Origin: Aspergillus flavus
Lineage: Eukaryota; Ascomycota; Eurotiomycetes; Eurotiales; Aspergillaceae
NCBI RefSeq assembly: GCF_009017415.1
Contig: NC_092406.1
Location: 5,394,001-5,458,000, forward strand
Reading direction: 5' to 3'
DNA length: 64,000 bases
Shown in pieces: positions 32,945 through 44,787 of this stretch. A model generated the notes under the pieces. That model was given only the letters and a program-made list of their open reading frames with translations. It had not been told where the DNA came from and made no database searches. The position numbers were made by a program, and so were the translations under genes. The number at the start of each line of letters is the position of its first letter. Position 1 is the first letter of the stretch.

Positions 32945-34833
32945 TTAGTGCTTCTTCGACCTCTTTCTCTTCTTTCTTTTGGGTTCTCCCTCCCGGATAT
33001 CGACATTTCCAGCATCAGTGGCACCTTCTTTCTCGTCAACCGTTCTCTCACCACCAAACACAAACTCTGGACCCTCTTCGTTGCCAAATGTATCCTTACG
33101 CCATTGCCTCAGCCTGGCTTTCTTACCCAGTTTCTTTTGGTCGCGACGCTTCTTCTCGGGATCACGGAACGAAGCAAGTTTCTTCAATCCGGCATACTCG
33201 TTGAGTTGGGTATCCTCAGCCATCAGAATGTCTCGTGCGGTCAGACCGAAACTGTTTGGAGATGTTTCGCGGTAGCGGAAATGTCCCTGGTGCTTCTTTG
33301 CACCGGGAAGAAGGTTAATATCCAAATCCAAGTTGCGATCCACTGCCTCTTCAATGCGTAGTCGATCCTTGCGAGCTTCACGCTTCTGATCCCGCCTCTC
33401 CTGCGCTTTGCTCTTTTTGTTCTTGGATGCGCTCTCATCGCCCTCGGCGTCGTCTGCATCATCCATCTCAATATCGGATTGCTGTGGGTTAAGTTTCTCG
33501 TCATCATCATCAAAGTCTGGTACAAGATCCTTGATATCGATATCATCATCCCAAGTGGGCTTCTTGGGCTTCTTTTTACCGTCACCTTCTCCAGCATAAT
33601 AGTCTTCACCAAATCGCTTCTGCATCTCTTGTTCCCATTTTTTGTCATCCCAGGAATCGTCCAAGAACTTGGCCCATTCTTCGTCAGTGAACTCGGATGC
33701 GCGGAGGCCTGCGACTTCCTTAATTTGGTTGACTTTCTCTTGAAGCTCTTCCATCTTGAGCTTGCGCAGTCGGTTCTTTTCCGTTTCACGCTCCTTCTTT
33801 TCCTCTTCTTTTTTCAAGCGTTCCGCCTCCCTGTGCTTCTTCCTGCTACTCTTCTCATCTCTGCGAACCGATTGCTGGTTCGTGGCATCACGAGCGTGTG
33901 TAATCAACGTTGCGTTGATTTTGCTAGGATCCTCGAAACGGAAGTTGTATGCTTCTTCGAATGCCTCTGCCCGTGCATCATCCTCTTCATCATCCGACTC
34001 AAGAGGCTGGAGGTCTACTCTGCCAGCAGGGATCCATGCCCTAGCTGACAGAAAGTTGGACAGGAAAGTCTCTGGATCTTTGTCCGCATTCTCAACGTCC
34101 AACTTAACGGCCTTCTTCGGCGCCGATACGGGCTCGGGGGCTGATTTGGCAACAAGAAAGTCTTCATCGTCGTCACTCTCCTTGTCAGCTGATGCATCCT
34201 CGTTGTCGGCAGCCGCATGCATTTCCTTGACAATTGCATTCTTCAAATCCTCTTGCTCCTGAGCATAGGTCTTTGGAGCTTCGGATATATCTTCCTCTGC
34301 TAAGTTGGCGCCACTAAGTAGGTTCTCTCGGTGATAATCTTTGAGTGTCATGGTTTTCTGCTTCTTTTCAGAAGTTGCTGGCTGGTCGTCGTCGGCTTGA
34401 CTATAGAATGTAGCGCTCTGGTCGTACACACGCGGATCCTTCGTCCGAATTGCCTTAAGGGTCGCCATAATTTCTGCATCAAGGGCTTCAGTAGCCAGTT
34501 CTCCGTCGTCGTCCTCTTCTTCAGAGGTCGACTCGTCAGAGTCACCGGATTCATCGTCGCCGCGCTTTCCAAAAGCTGAACCTTTACCTAATTTTGATTC
34601 CACTGTGGACGTTTCCGTTGTTAGTATTCGTAGATACGTGGGAGAATGGGACGTATGGACGCACGTTTCTGCAGTTCTTCTCTCTTCTTGTTGTGTTCAA
34701 ATCGACGGGCATACTCTTCATTGACTTTGAAGGTAACTCCATTGTTGACAGGAACTCCGCCTGACTCATCTCCAGAATCACTGGAGCTGTCATCATCGAA
34801 AAGCTTTCGCGACTTCTTCGCCGGTGGCTCCAT
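32945..34833 (-). CDS. KRI1: Ribosome biogenesis protein Kri1
   Basis: Exons 34833-34665 and 34602-32945 join in phase to 608 aa. The intron has a GTGCGT donor, a perfect TACTAAC branch and a CACAG acceptor. The start MEPPAKKSRKLFDDDSSSDS is preferred to an in-frame upstream ATG because it opens the conserved acidic N-terminus. Landmarks are VTFKVNEEYARRFEHNKKRE, the acidic-basic middle with long EEEKKERE-type coiled coil, ASEFTDEEWAKFLDDSWDDK, and the C-terminal region FRYRETSPNSFGLTARDIL, ending in a lysine-rich tail (KRKKRKRSKKH) suitable for nucleolar targeting. Yeast Kri1 associates with Krr1 and snR30 in 40S assembly. It is divergent from the Sip3-like gene. Confidence 0.93.
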
Positions 34834-35255
34834 GTTTATGTCGAGTAACACCGATAGAATCAATAGCAACGCTCGTTTGAAACCGACCGGTTCAACCAAG
34901 TCGCTATGCGCCCGAAAAAAAAAAGTGATAGTAGGCGGCAGAAAACCCGCCCACTCTCACCGCCTCAGTGTTCAAGACCCACTCTGTGCCTGAGGATCCA
35001 GGCTGCAAGACAAATCACTGACGTAGCCAATTAAATCATTCGTAAGACTTGGTTAATCCCCGAATGGAGTCGACGGAGGAGGCGCTCGCTCCAAGCTCCG
35101 GGACTATATGACTTCTACTTTCCTCTCTGACCCATACCCCTATTTGTTTCGAATGCCCCTTATATTGATAAATTGACTACTTGGGGGACCATTGTTTGTG
35201 TGTCCTCATCGCTACCTTTCCTCACGTCAAGTGTATGGCCGGTGACATACACTAG
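34834..35255. other. Bidirectional promoter between KRI1 and the Sip3-like gene
   Basis: 422 bp separating divergent starts. It includes an A-run near 34917-34926 and no ORF of interest. Confidence 0.5.
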
Positions 35256-38200
35256 ATGTCGAACCAGCAACAGAGCCCTGTGCCCCAAGTCGGCAAGCTC
35301 GTCAGCGTGGTGTGAGTTGTGCAAATATTGTGTTCTATGAATTGAAGCATCAATGGTGATACTAATAATCTCGATGAAGCCCAGTTGGATTAAAGGAAGC
35401 CGCTCTCGATTCGCCGACATTCCGTGCCACCACGCTACACTTTGCCGACCAGATCGAGTACCTAGAAAGATGGCTCGATGGCTATGCGAGGGCTGCTTCG
35501 AAGCTCTCTATGGAGCTAGCATCTATGGAAAATATTGTTAACACCTTTCTGTCGTACTCTACACACCCTGTCGCAGTCTCAGAAGCTGCTCTCGACCATG
35601 ATTATACGCTATTGTCAATGAGGAGATGCGGGGACAGTTCAAAGGAATTGTGGAACGGGCTGGTATCTACTTCGAAAAAAATTGAGATGTTGGTTGCAGA
35701 ACCTATCAGGATCTTTATTCAAGAGGATTTACGCAACTTCAAGGTGACCCTAGGACCGCACATACAGGACCAGTCTATCGGTATCTAACCCCGCTATAGG
35801 AAACCCGCCGAGTGCTCGACCAAACACAAAAACATTATGACTACCTCTTATCTAGATATTCATCGCAATCTAAATCGAAGGAACCGTCGTCTCTAAGAGA
35901 AGACGCTTTTCAACTTCACGAGGCTCGCAAAGCTTATCTCAAGGCTTCGATGGACTTCTCAGTGCTAGCCCCCCAAGTACGGAACGGCCTTGATCGGCTC
36001 TTGGTCGGTGTATCCTTTGATCAATGGCGGGAGTTCAAGACGTTCTTCCAAATCAATGGCGCAGGCTTTGCCAAGTGGCATCATGAGATGGACAGGATAA
36101 AAGGTTGGGTACTTGAAATGGATGCAAGTGAAAGGTCTTCCAAGCGAGAGCTATTTTCTGCAAGGAAGGAAATTGAAGAAGCGGCGGAGACGGCGGCTAG
36201 ACCTTCTCGTGAGCTTGACGACTATTCTGTGTCCACCGTTCCTTACCTTGGGTCCCGCCCATTATCGAATCTTAGCATGACGAAAGAAGCCAGGCCTGAA
36301 AAACAGGGATGGGTGTATCTGCGAACACTTTACGGCAAGCCTACACGAACTGCTTGGGTTAGACGCTGGATATTCTTGAAGAATGGCATATTTGGTTGCC
36401 TTGTGCAGGGTCCACGAACTGGCGGTGTTGAAGAAAGTGAAAGGATTGGTGTTTTACTCTGCAGCGTTCGAGCGGCATTCCAAGAAGAAAGGCGGTTTTG
36501 CTTTGAAGTGAAGACGAAAAGCAACAGTATCATGTTGCAGGCTGAGACTCAAAAGGAACTCATGGAATGGATATCGGCTTTTGAGGCTGCTAAACGAAAA
36601 GCTTTGGAAAACCCAGCAAGTACCGATCTTTCAGTTTCCGGAAAAGTTACTGTCCAAGATCCGGCTTTCGCAATTTCTCAACCTCCAGCCCCAGAGTTCA
36701 CTGCTGACCCAGCGGACTCTTTAACACCTCACTCAAACGACGAACAAAATTCGTCAGACCGCAATGGCATGCTTCCTCTCCCAGAAAGAGACCCTGCCTC
36801 TCTTCGAAACAGTAGCGATATTAGCCGACGCCTCACTGGACTTGATTGCGAGACTTCCCCTAGAGAACATACATCTCGAATCATTCAGAAACTGGACCTC
36901 CACCGCAAAACGAACAACAATATACAACCTTCTACATCCATACCGGGCGCAGGAGGTGGGATAGTCAGCCTTATTTCTGCTAGCCACAATGCTCTAGTCT
37001 CTGGTACCGCACTTCCTTCTAGTATGGCAGACAGTGACCCGAACAGGGGACGCAGTATGTCCAACCGCTTTGATCCTCCCACAACCCTTGCTCCACCAAC
37101 ACTAGCAACCCCCCCTGCACCTACAAGTATGAGCAAGGTGGCTGTTATCGTGAGCAATGAAAGAGGAATCGGGCTGGGACATGCTGACAAGACTGGCGGC
37201 ATGCCAAGCGGTATGATGGCGAATCTGTGGGGTAGCTCCAACTGGAGCTTCGTAAACAGACTTGAACTAGAACGCCTGGGGTTACCCGATGCGGAACAGG
37301 ATGCGGTCTCTCAACAACGACCATCCTCACGGATGAGTGACTCATCAAAACATGTCATGTCGACAGAAGCGAATACCCCTGGTGGCACTGCGGAGAAGCA
37401 GCAGAAGATTGGGCCCCGCCATAGACAGACTGTTAGTCTGGACGGGAACGCCTCCCAAGTGCAGCGTGCAGCCATAGGGGTTACGCATGAGTATCCGAGT
37501 TATTATCCGCAGCAACTTAAGATTCAAGACGCCCAATTCCGGCTGCTTTTCCCGAACGTCAAAAAGGAGGAGCCTCTAGTTATGGTTTTCCGAGCTACAT
37601 ATACTATGAATGATCAACAAGAATTCCCTGGGAGAGCTTATGTTACGACCCGCGACTTATACTTCTATAGCCACTATTTTGGGCTTGTACTAACAACAAG
37701 TGTCTCATTGGAGAGTATCAAAGAAGTGACAGCCGCTGCTGGAAGAGATTCTGACTTTTTATTCCTTCACACCGTTCCGAGGCCTGGTGAAGACACCCCA
37801 GGCCGAATTACGGTGAAGACCTTCCTCGAACCAATGAAACTCCTCCAGAGACGTCTCAACTTCTTAATTGACGATACAACCGCTGTCGAACCTCTGGGGC
37901 TTGAAGCAATCTTTAATGCTCTGAATAAAATGGAAGCAGATGCGGCAACACGAACTCCTAGCGTTGATAGCTGGGAGGACGTGGGCGTGGACGAGAAATT
38001 TTCTGGAGAAGACGCTGCAGCTCAAGGGCCCCGGAAGGATATTCGGCCGGCTATCTACATCGAGAAAGGTCTAGATATGCATTCGAAGAAGGGCAGCAAC
38101 GGCAAGGACGTAATGAAGTTTCGATTGCCAACTCAACCAGTCCAATATGTTCCTCAAGGCAATCTTCATCTTGCAGCAGAGAAGGTGTTTGATCTCAGCC

Positions 38201-39724
38201 CTAAGGCGATTTTCCATATTCTATTCGGCGATAAGAGCGCTGTCTGGCAGCTCCTTTTGCACCAAAGAAGGGCTCGAGGTAAGCTATATCAACCCGTATG
38301 GAATGTAGAGCATTACTAACTAGCTTGAAGATATCAAGCAGGGACCTTGGTCTCGCAATGATTCTAACCATTTGAGGCGAGATATTAAGTACCAAATTGA
38401 GACAACGAATATGCTTGGTATGTGAATCGACCTATATATGATTTATAGAACTACAACTAATACGCCATGTACTAGGTCATAAGCACGGCCAGACCATATC
38501 CGATTATCAGATGATAGATGTCCTTAATGACCACTTGTGCTACGTGATAACGGACAAGCGGACTCCCTGGCATCTTCCCTTTAAGCGCTCGTTCAGGCTG
38601 GTCAGTAAGATTGTGATCACGTTTGTCGCGAAGGGCAAGAGTAAGCTTGCTATATATACTAAGGTGGAGTGGTTGTGGTCTCCCTATGGCATTCAACGTG
38701 AGTATGACAGTACCAGGTCCGCATAAATAACCGCTAATGATTACCAGGTGTCATTGACAAACAAGCAACCGGTGACCTAGAGCAAGATGCGCTGGATCTT
38801 GTGGATCTCGTGAGCGAGCAGGTGCGCAGGCTCGGTGCACAAAGCCGAACCAAGAAAGCCATTGCAATCTTCGGCCACGTCGGCCGCCAGAACACCGTAT
38901 CACAGTTAGGCGAGTCAGACTTCAAGATAGAGATTCGAAATCCTCGCACTCAGAGGACGTTGGCCCAACTTCTATTTGAGACGTTCGTCAGCTTCCTCGA
39001 AAGCGCCGTATCGTCCGTGATGCTTTGGACGTTTGCCCTCTTTCGCTGGGTCTGGAAAACTGCAAACGCTAATCTAATTATCCTTGCCTTGTTAATATCC
39101 AGCATGCTGATAAATGGGTTCTATACCTCACGGGACGCCTATGATTGGTGGTACGAAAGGAAAGCCGAGAATTTCATGGCTCGTCTGGGAGTTCACCCGG
39201 ACCATGTCATGAGCAAAGCTATTTACATGAGGGACATCGATGAAGTGATTGCAAACTCAACCCTCGGACATGCGAGCGACGACGTGAGTGACTGCTTCGC
39301 CACCTTCCATCAGCAAACAATACGGAATGTTGGAACACCGCTGTCCATCAGCACGTCTGGCCCGAGAGATTCAGCGACAAAGAGCGCAGCCAGACGGCTC
39401 CAGCAGACTCGTGAACGTCTAGCTATGCATCGACATGACCTCGTGGTAGGCCTCCGCGTAGTGAACAGCATCGAAAGAGAGATCCTCCAGAACGAATGGG
39501 AGCGTTGGCTCCGACAAGAACTGAAACGTTGTGACCAAATCGAAGCCCTACTCAGACAGAGTAGTGACACCGACCAGGTTGACATGCAGGTGGATCGGAC
39601 AAGCCAGGCCGCGTTCGCTGATTTATCCGACGATATCAGGGAATGGTACGAAAGGTATTGTTTTAGCTGCCATCAAGAACAAGACTTAGTCGAGGAGAAT
39701 CACCGTGCATATGGCAATTCATGA
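35256..39724 (+). CDS. SIP3: Sip3/Lam-family BAR-PH-GRAM-VASt membrane contact-site protein
   Basis: Six exons (35256-35311, 35380-35743, 35800-38278, 38331-38417, 38476-38697, 38748-39724) join in phase to 1394 aa. Domains in order: BAR (about 20-240; LDSPTFRATTLHFADQIEYL), PH (about 308-405; QGWVYLRTLYGK), a Ser/Pro-rich linker, GRAM (about 720-800; FRLLFPNVKKEEPLVMVFRA), VASt/StART-like (about 935-1110; FDLSPKAIFHILFGD, then TISDYQMIDVL), and a C-terminal membrane helix (about 1180-1196; LIILALLISSMLING). Yeast Sip3/Lam3 and relatives sit in the ER at plasma-membrane contacts and move sterols; filamentous orthologues are called SipA3. The first acceptor was chosen to give VSVVPVGLKEA, after a TACTAAT branch. 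Confidence 0.93.
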
Positions 39725-40030
39725 GTAGGCGGCAGAGATTTGTGGGTCATTTTGTGTATTCCGGGTCCTCTGATATTTGTTTGAACGATACCCTATTGCA
39801 ATTAACGGGTCTGTTTTGTCTCATGAATGTGTTCCAAGACAATCCCATCTTTTAGCACTTGAATGTATAGCTCAAATTGTATAGCACATCGAAGAGATTA
39901 AGGGATCGATTGTAACCTTTCATGTTGTGGAACATACTCGTCCACTCGATACGATATCGCATCTCTTGTTGTACTTCAATGTAGTGAATCGTAAACCGGT
40001 GTCATAACTGCAATTTTGGGTGGAGGATTT
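39725..40030. other. Convergent 3' intergenic region
   Basis: 306 bp between the stops of the Sip3-like gene and SEN15. Nothing recognised. Confidence 0.5.
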
Positions 40031-40699
40031 CTAATTTTGCCGAGGCTTCACAGCACCCTCTTGAACAACATAATAGACCACGGTCCCATCACCGCCCATC
40101 CCCCTATCCACCATGGCAAGAAGGAGCCTCTTTCCACCCCATTCCTTCGTGAGACGAGCCTTCTTCCTATACTCGTAGTACTCTACCAGCTTGACCCCTT
40201 TTTCACCACCGGCCCCATCATTTGTTTCTTCACTGTCATTCATTGAAGATTCTTCAGCCTGAATGTCCGCCTCGTCAGGAAGCGAATCGAACACTGACGC
40301 CATCTTGCGCAAACTCCACGGTTGATTTTTAACAGTTGGTAGAACAAATATGCGCTCCAGTTCGATGTCTTCTTCGCGGAGTCCTCGTTCTAGTAGGTAT
40401 AGCTGCTCATCCGGATGTGTGTAGACTCGATGTGGAGGTATACCGGAGATTAGGTACCGAGGGACTGTTTGCTCTTCTGAAGGCGTCGTTGCTAGCCCTG
40501 CTCCTAGCGGTGAAGCCCTGAGATTTGAGTCCTTGAGATCGTGGACTTGAAGTGATGTCCATAGGTGCTGGTGTTGGAGGTTGTGGAGGATTTGGACTGT
40601 GCTTGCGGAGAGGGGATCGGAGGATGCGGAGGTGGAGATGAGGTTGGTGAGAGCTGATAGCTCTGGTGTCGCAATAGGAGTGGATTGTGTTGATGCCAT
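40031..40699 (-). CDS. SEN15: tRNA-splicing endonuclease subunit Sen15
   Basis: A single ORF of 222 aa. Sen15 is a small structural subunit of the heterotetrameric tRNA intron endonuclease, pairing with Sen34. The order of elements fits the Sen15 fold: an N-terminal helix (ASTVQILHNLQHQHLWTSLQ), a GIPPHRVYTHPDEQ segment, the LERIFVLPTVKNQPWSLRKM strand-helix, a disordered acidic insert (about 150-175), and a final strand pair ending GDGTVVYYVVQEG. No catalytic Tyr-His-Lys triad is expected in this subunit. It is divergent from HUT1, 539 bp apart. Confidence 0.85.
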   Translation of the reverse strand: MASTQSTPIATPELSALTNLISTSASSDPLSASTVQILHNLQHQHLWTSLQVHDLKDSNLRASPLGAGLATTPSEEQTVPRYLISGIPPHRVYTHPDEQLYLLERGLREEDIELERIFVLPTVKNQPWSLRKMASVFDSLPDEADIQAEESSMNDSEETNDGAGGEKGVKLVEYYEYRKKARLTKEWGGKRLLLAMVDRGMGGDGTVVYYVVQEGAVKPRQN

Positions 40700-41238
40700 A
40701 TTGTCCCCCCTTTCGGTTCTTCAGTCGTCGCCTCTCTATCTCTTTGTCTGTTTGTCTGTCTTTCCTTTTCCTTTTCCCCCTCCCTTCGTTCACTTGTTGC
40801 GCGTGTGGAATGCGCGGCGCGAAAACGTGAATGCAGATTGCTTCAAGAATCGAGGCTGAATTGCTGGGATGAGCAATTAATTGAGAAGGAAAAGAATCGG
40901 AAGGCGAGTTTCAGCTTCTGGTGCTTGTACCGAACTTCTCTAACGGTGGTGGAGAGGAAAAGTTCCCTTGAAGTGGGGAACGAAAATCCGATTTAATTAT
41001 TCACGAAATTAAGTTAGCGTTCCTCTTCTTTGGGAAAAAGAAGAACACATGGCATCATTGGCCTGGACTTTCTTATATCTGGCCCTGAGACCCCTGCCAT
41101 TGTTTCTCATTTTCTACCTATGTTTTCACATTTCTCTTCCATTCTCTTGTAGAGACTTTCCCTTCGTTTCTCTTTCTGTTTAATCCTACTTAATTCCCTT
41201 CGTCCTTCCTTTGAACTTGTTTTACTATAGCTTGTTCG
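40700..41238. other. Bidirectional promoter between SEN15 and HUT1
   Basis: 539 bp separating divergent starts. CT-rich tracts near 40740-40790 and 41130-41180. No ORF supported. Confidence 0.5.
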
Positions 41239-42590
41239 ATGGCGCGCCAGAAGCAAGCAACGCCCTTGCAACGGGCCACTTCTTCTGAATTGATGCACAT
41301 GGCCCCGGAGGGAACCGATTCACAAGCAAAGCAACAGAATGGCAATGCTAAGAAGCTCGCTGCCAATGGCAGTGCTTCCAAAGGACAAGTCGCGCACGAA
41401 GCTGCTCTGGAGACTCCAGGTTTGGCGCAACTTGCGATTTGTGTCCTTGGGATCTATGCATCGTTGTAAGTAGCCTGAATTACCTTTAGCTCTCACTTCG
41501 CAGGGTGACTGACAGTTGCGCAAGTCTCTCTTGGGGCGTCCTTCAAGAAGCGATCACTACAGTTTCATACCATGTCCGTCCTCCAACTGCTGCTGAACCA
41601 GAACCTCCTACCGAGCGCTTCACGTTCTCGATTGTCTTGAACACAATCCAGTCTACATTTGCCGCTATCACTGGCTTCCTGTACCTTTTTTTCTCGACCC
41701 CAGCTGGCCAAAAGATACCATCGATCTTCCCGACCAAGAAAATATTGTTCCCTCTGTTCCTCGTTAGCATTTCCTCGTCACTTGCGTCGCCGTTTGGATA
41801 CGCCAGTCTTGCGCATATTGACTATTTGACATTTATCCTTGCAAAATCGTGCAAGCTCCTGCCAGTCATGTTCCTGCATTTGACTATCTTCCGGAAAAGG
41901 TACCCCTTGTATAAATATGGTGTCGTTCTCCTGGTCACCCTCGGAGTCGCGACTTTCACACTCCACCACCCGGGTACAAGCAAGAAGGTCGCCGCATCAG
42001 CTGCAAAGAACCAGTCCGGCTCGTCCATGTGGGGAATTTTCCTCCTTTCCATCAATCTTCTCTTGGACGGCCTCACGAACACTACTCAAGATCATGTCTT
42101 CAGTTCCCCACAGATCTACACCCGCTTCACGGGGCCGCAGATGATGGTAGCGCAGAATGTACTCTCGACTCTCCTAACTAGCACGTATCTTCTTGTGATG
42201 CCCCACCTGTCGTCCACCGGCATTCTGCACGCCATTCTTCCCATTCCCATTCCGCCGTCTACTGAGACAGAATTAACGTCCGCCATTTCCTTCCTGTCGA
42301 GGCATCCGGAAGCTCTGAAGCATGTCTTAGGTTTCGCGGCTTGCGGTGCAGTTGGACAGCTGTTTATCTTCTACACCCTTTCCCGCTTTTCGTCTCTGCT
42401 CCTGGTTACTGTCACTGTCACACGTAAAATGCTGACCATGCTCCTGAGTGTCTTCTGGTTCGGCCACTCTCTATCTGCTGGACAGTGGCTGGGTGTGGGT
42501 CTTGTTTTCGGTGGCATTGGTGCCGAGGCCGTGGTGCAAAGACAAGAGAAGAAGGCGAAAGAGCGGGCGAAGGCTGCAAAGAGCCAGTAA
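41239..42590 (+). CDS. HUT1: ER UDP-galactose/nucleotide-sugar transporter Hut1 (SLC35B1-like)
   Basis: Exons 41239-41465 and 41525-42590 join in phase to 430 aa. The acceptor is the CAAG at 41524, which gives the conserved ASFLSWGVLQE; an AG 9 nt upstream would not. The body has roughly eight to ten hydrophobic helices and Hut1 landmarks: FGYASLAHIDYLTFILAKSC, KYGVVLLVTLGVATFTL, LLLDGLTNTTQDHVF, and the late TVTVTRKMLTMLLSVFWFGH. Hut1 proteins act in the ER membrane in nucleotide-sugar supply and ER folding homeostasis. The first 55 residues are an unusually long polar N-terminus. The lysine-rich C-terminus (KKAKERAKAAKSQ) is in keeping with ER retention. It is convergent with the parvulin gene, 160 bp apart. 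Confidence 0.93.
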
Positions 42591-42750
42591 AGTAATGCTT
42601 AGTTCATGTATATATAGACTGTTTTGATAAAATCACAGCGTTTTTGATTAGTTCGTGAGTTCCATTATCTTGGTTCGGTGTTGATATAGCAGTCTCCATT
42701 CCCTGGAGATTGAAAGGATTAATATTTGCACAGGAGAAGAAAGTTATCTT

Positions 42751-43383
42751 TTACTTCCGCCCCTCGACCATGATAATATGGTATCCAAATCCGGTCTTCA
42801 CCTCCACATACTTCGGATTCGCTGTCGTACTAGGCTCGAGTTCATATGCTGCCTTCTCAAATGTGCCATCGAGACTTCCCCGGACCTTCCAGCCAAGAGA
42901 ACCACCTATACACAGCCATCAATACACCTCCGCTCATTCACAACAAGCGCAACAGAAAGGAAAGGAGACGAAAGAAAGAAAGAACACATACCCTGTCTCG
43001 CTTTATCCTCGGAAAACTCCCTAGCAACATCATCAAACTTAGACCCATTACGGAGCTTCTCCAGAGCCTCCTCCTTCTTCGAATGTTTCTCGCACTAAAT
43101 TAAACCGAGTATCATTAGAAAATAAATGTTTCATATCCATAACGTTATTAACGCATGGATGGCAGTCAATCTACACGTAACCGACTCAACCCCCTACTCC
43201 GGTTTTATATATATTGCCCCGAACTCAAACTAAAAGAAGAGCAAGAAGAAGAAAAGGGGGGGAAATACATACAAGAATATGCCGCACGTTAATCGAAGTA
43301 GCTGGTTTCAATCCCTTGCCCCCCTTATCACCTCCATCGTTTCCCTTGCCTTTCTTGTCTCCGCCTTTGTTTTTGGGCGCCAT
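42751..43383 (-). CDS. PIN4: Parvulin-type peptidyl-prolyl isomerase, Par14/Pin4-like
   Basis: Exons 43383-43273, 43094-42992 and 42905-42751 join in phase to 122 aa. The N-terminus [20 protein letters not shown] is a Gly/Lys-rich nucleic-acid-binding-like segment, as in human Par14. The parvulin domain follows: [34 protein letters not shown], and the C-terminal [12 protein letters not shown]. Unlike Pin1 there is no WW domain and no basic phosphate-binding loop, so it should act on unphosphorylated X-Pro bonds. Par14 is linked to pre-rRNA processing and chromatin. The conserved core was recovered only after splicing; no single reading frame spans it. It is divergent from the ALKBH6 gene. Confidence 0.93.
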
Positions 43384-43878
43384 CTTGGTCGTGTTGTTTT
43401 GGGTAACGGTAAGTGCTTTTTCTTTTTTCAAACTTTGTTTTTATTCTGTATTTTTGTTTTAAATTAAAATTTTGGGTTTGCTTTTTCGACCCTTCGAGAA
43501 GGTGCTTATCTTTTGCCTCTTCCAAATATCTGGGTGAATGCTGGGTCGAGATCTTGTTATGGGCAGTCAAATTGAGATCTGATGTTGAGGTCACTGATGT
43601 GGGGCTTGTAGTGGGGGGTTGTCCGGATGCCTGAGGCGATGATTTCCGTCTCTACTTGATGTGTTCCAGGTGACGACATGACTTTACTCGAACGTTTCCC
43701 TTCTGTTCCGGCTGGGTTTGATGTGTGGGGTTGATTATTATTTTGTTGGTTTATTAGTCTTGAAGGTTATTGAAAGGTAAGTTCCAATATATCCTGGTTT
43801 TGGAAATGTTTATCATTATCTGATGACCGGGTGGGATTGTAGATCTGTACCAAGGACCAGTGCAGTGTACGCTTCCAG
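43384..43878. other. Bidirectional promoter between the parvulin and ALKBH6 genes
   Basis: 495 bp between divergent starts, T-rich near the parvulin start. No supported ORF. Confidence 0.5.
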
Positions 43879-44725
43879 ATGAATGTAGATCTCGAGACGG
43901 TGCGGATCAAGTCGTTGCCGGATGATGCGTTTTACATAGCGGATTTTATCACAGAAGAGGAGGAAGAGGTGCTGTTACAAAAGGTATATGCTGTACATTA
44001 GTGTTCCACTGACATGTCCCTGTCTACCGGCTACGCCGATTGGAATGATGGCCCGGGTACGGAGCATAGCCAGTCAACGAGACTTGGATACTGATTGGTG
44101 TGATGCTGATGCATAACAGATTGCCACAGCCCCTCTGCCCCGCTGGACTCATCTGTCCCACCGTCGTCTCCAAACATGGCCCTCTGCCCTGACCAAGTCC
44201 AACGCCCTCATTTCCTCTCCCCTTCCATCCTGGCTCGTCTCACCCGTCATCCCTCGCTTTGAGTCGCTAGGCATATTTGCTGATGCCCCGCACGGGGCCC
44301 CGAACCATGTTCTAGTGAACGAGTACCGCCCCGGACAGGGTATCATGCCGCATGAAGATGGTGCTGCTTATTACCCGCTAGTTGCCACGGTGAGTTTGGG
44401 AGCACCGATTGTGTTGGACTTGTACCAAAAAGGTCAGGGCCTGGACGGCGAGGACCGTAGGCCGCAGCAGCGTATCTTGCAGGAGCGCCGAAGTTTGTTG
44501 GTTACAACCAAGGAGATCTACACAGACTATCTGCACGGTATCGCGGAGACAACCAGGGATGAAGGGCTAGGCCCTGAATCTATATGTAACTGGGGTTTGT
44601 TGCGGGAACAGGTTCGATACCAGTGTGGATGGTTTGAAAGGGAGACTAGGATTAGTCTGACGTATCGCGATGTTCTCAAGGTCGCGAAGGTGGGCAATAC
44701 GATGAAATTCCTGGGTGGGCGGTGA
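43879..44725 (+). CDS. ALKBH6: AlkB-family Fe(II)/2-oxoglutarate dioxygenase, ALKBH6-like
   Basis: Exons 43879-43983 and 44120-44725 join in phase to 236 aa. The N-terminus (DDAFYIADFITEEEEEVLL) and VLVNEYRPGQGIMPHEDGAA match ALKBH6. The iron triad is the His and Asp of HED (about residues 113 and 115) and a distal His, probably in YLHGI (about 174). The 2-oxoglutarate-binding Arg lies in the ETRISLTYRDV region (about 211). An insert of about 20 residues (KGQGLDGEDRRPQQRI) interrupts the jelly-roll compared with the animal protein. Family members act on nucleic acids; the substrate of ALKBH6 is not settled. It is convergent with the DFG10 gene, with only 62 bp between stops. Confidence 0.9.
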
Positions 44726-44787
44726 TACTGCCCGCACCTCCAGTCATCAGGGATGAACGACTCCACAAATGTTTCAATACTACAGCA

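Noticed and set aside
33241..34262. Several long plus and minus ORFs over KRI1
   Set aside because: They are shadow frames of the Lys/Glu/Asp-rich Kri1 coding sequence, which itself matches a known family.
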